A stretch of 6,598 bases of DNA from Chloroflexota bacterium (GTDB lineage: Bacteria; Chloroflexota; Anaerolineae; Promineifilales; Promineifilaceae): NCBI GenBank assembly GCA_008501785.1, contig QQUD01000009.1, positions 1 through 6,598 of the forward strand. The letters run 5' to 3'. Below are positions 6,019-6,598 of this stretch, in pieces. The translations under genes were made by a program, and so were the position numbers. Position 1 is the first letter of the stretch. Every line of letters starts with the position of its first letter. Below the pieces are notes generated by a model. It had not been told where the DNA came from. It did not search any database and worked only from the letters and a program-made list of their open reading frames with translations.

Positions 6019-6598
6019 AAGCCACCCAACTCTTTTGCAAACGCATTTGCACCACCGTTACCGCAAAAACCAGCGCAAACAGCACCCAGGATAATGCTGA
6101 TGCATATCCCATGCGGCTGTAGCTAAATGCATTCTTTACAATTAATTCAACCAGCACACTCGTGGAACCGGCTGGCCCACCTTCTGTCATAATCCACACC
6201 TGATCAAACACCTGGAATGAGTTAATGAGTGAGATAATCAGGGCAAAGAACGCCGTTGGTGACAGCAAAGGCAGCGTAATGCGCCAAAACGTTTGCCATT
6301 TGTTCGCGCCATCTATCGACGCCGCTTCGTAATAAACATCTGGAATGCCCTGCAGCCCCGCCAAAAACATCACCATCAAAAACCCCAGGTCTTTCCATAC
6401 GCTGGTAATCACTACAGCCGACATCGCCCACTGTGGATCAAACCGCCATGCCGGTCCCGGAATCCCAATCAGGCCCAATGCAAAATTCAAAAGACCAAAC
6501 CGAGGATTGAAAATCCATTTCCACAACAGGGCAATTGCCACCCAGGCAGACACAACCGGGATAAAAAAGGAAGCGCGGAAAAACATCAATCCTTTTAG
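6011..6598 (-). CDS. Carbohydrate ABC transporter permease, MalF type (partial, N-terminus beyond right edge)
   Basis: C-terminal 195 residues of the partner permease of the CUT1 importer. The frame is open at the right edge: it begins LKGLMFFRASFF, which matches the interior of this family just before the third or fourth helix, so roughly 100 residues are missing compared with the usual 290-310. The TTG at 6589 and ATG at 6586 are therefore internal codons, not starts. The EAA loop YYEAASIDGANKW (89-101) continues to TLPLLSP (108-114). The segment VWIMTEGGPAGST (134-146) is typical of MalF-like permeases. The stop codon lies inside the first codons of the MalG-type gene (8-base overlap). The operon promoter must lie beyond the right edge. 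Confidence 0.95.
   Translation of the reverse strand, partial: LKGLMFFRASFFIPVVSAWVAIALLWKWIFNPRFGLLNFALGLIGIPGPAWRFDPQWAMSAVVITSVWKDLGFLMVMFLAGLQGIPDVYYEAASIDGANKWQTFWRITLPLLSPTAFFALIISLINSFQVFDQVWIMTEGGPAGSTSVLVELIVKNAFSYSRMGYASALSWVLFALVFAVTVVQMRLQKSWVAYE

Noticed and set aside
6584..6589. TTG 6589 or ATG 6586 as start of the MalF-type permease
   Set aside because: The frame stays open to the right edge and the residues match the interior of the family, so the gene continues upstream.

Overview
This window looks like part of a carbohydrate-uptake operon from a bacterium of the phylum Chloroflexota (Anaerolineae, Caldilineae or a related class). The main clue is the lipoprotein linker of the solute-binding protein, which repeats VEVTR(I/V)V. 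I associate that linker with Chloroflexota ABC binding proteins. Base composition is near 50% GC by eye. The taxonomic call is inference.

All five genes are on the minus strand, so they are read from the right edge to the left: (1) 6598 to 6011, the C-terminal part of a MalF-type sugar permease that runs off the right edge; (2) 6018 to 5134, a complete MalG-type permease overlapping gene 1 by 8 bases; (3) 5039 to 3645, a family 1 sugar-binding lipoprotein, after a 97-base gap; (4) 3591 to 2428, a short GH15 glucoamylase-like hydrolase, after a gap holding a strong stem-loop; (5) 2444 to 1, a GH31 alpha-glycosidase overlapping gene 4 by 17 bases and running off the left edge after 814 codons. 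Plus-strand open frames are shadows of these genes. I see no RNA genes, CRISPR array, insertion sequence or origin.

The genes make sense together. The lipoprotein captures an oligosaccharide outside the cell, the two permeases form the membrane channel, and an ATPase not present here would drive import. The GH15 and GH31 enzymes have no signal peptides, so they probably cut the imported sugar in the cytoplasm. An alpha-linked gluco-oligosaccharide (malto-, isomalto- or mixed linkage) is the most likely substrate, but the sequence does not fix it.

The signal not explained by the genes is a palindromic octamer, ACGGCCGT. It occurs five times, always inside coding sequence, in all three codon phases and encoding different residues, usually with A/T-rich flanks. 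About 0.1 copy would be expected by chance. This looks like a DNA-level repeated palindrome comparable in kind to cyanobacterial HIP1. Other points worth a look are the stem-loop that buries a perfect Shine-Dalgarno sequence ahead of GH15, and the unusual LEAWSDE segment in the GH31 active-site region.
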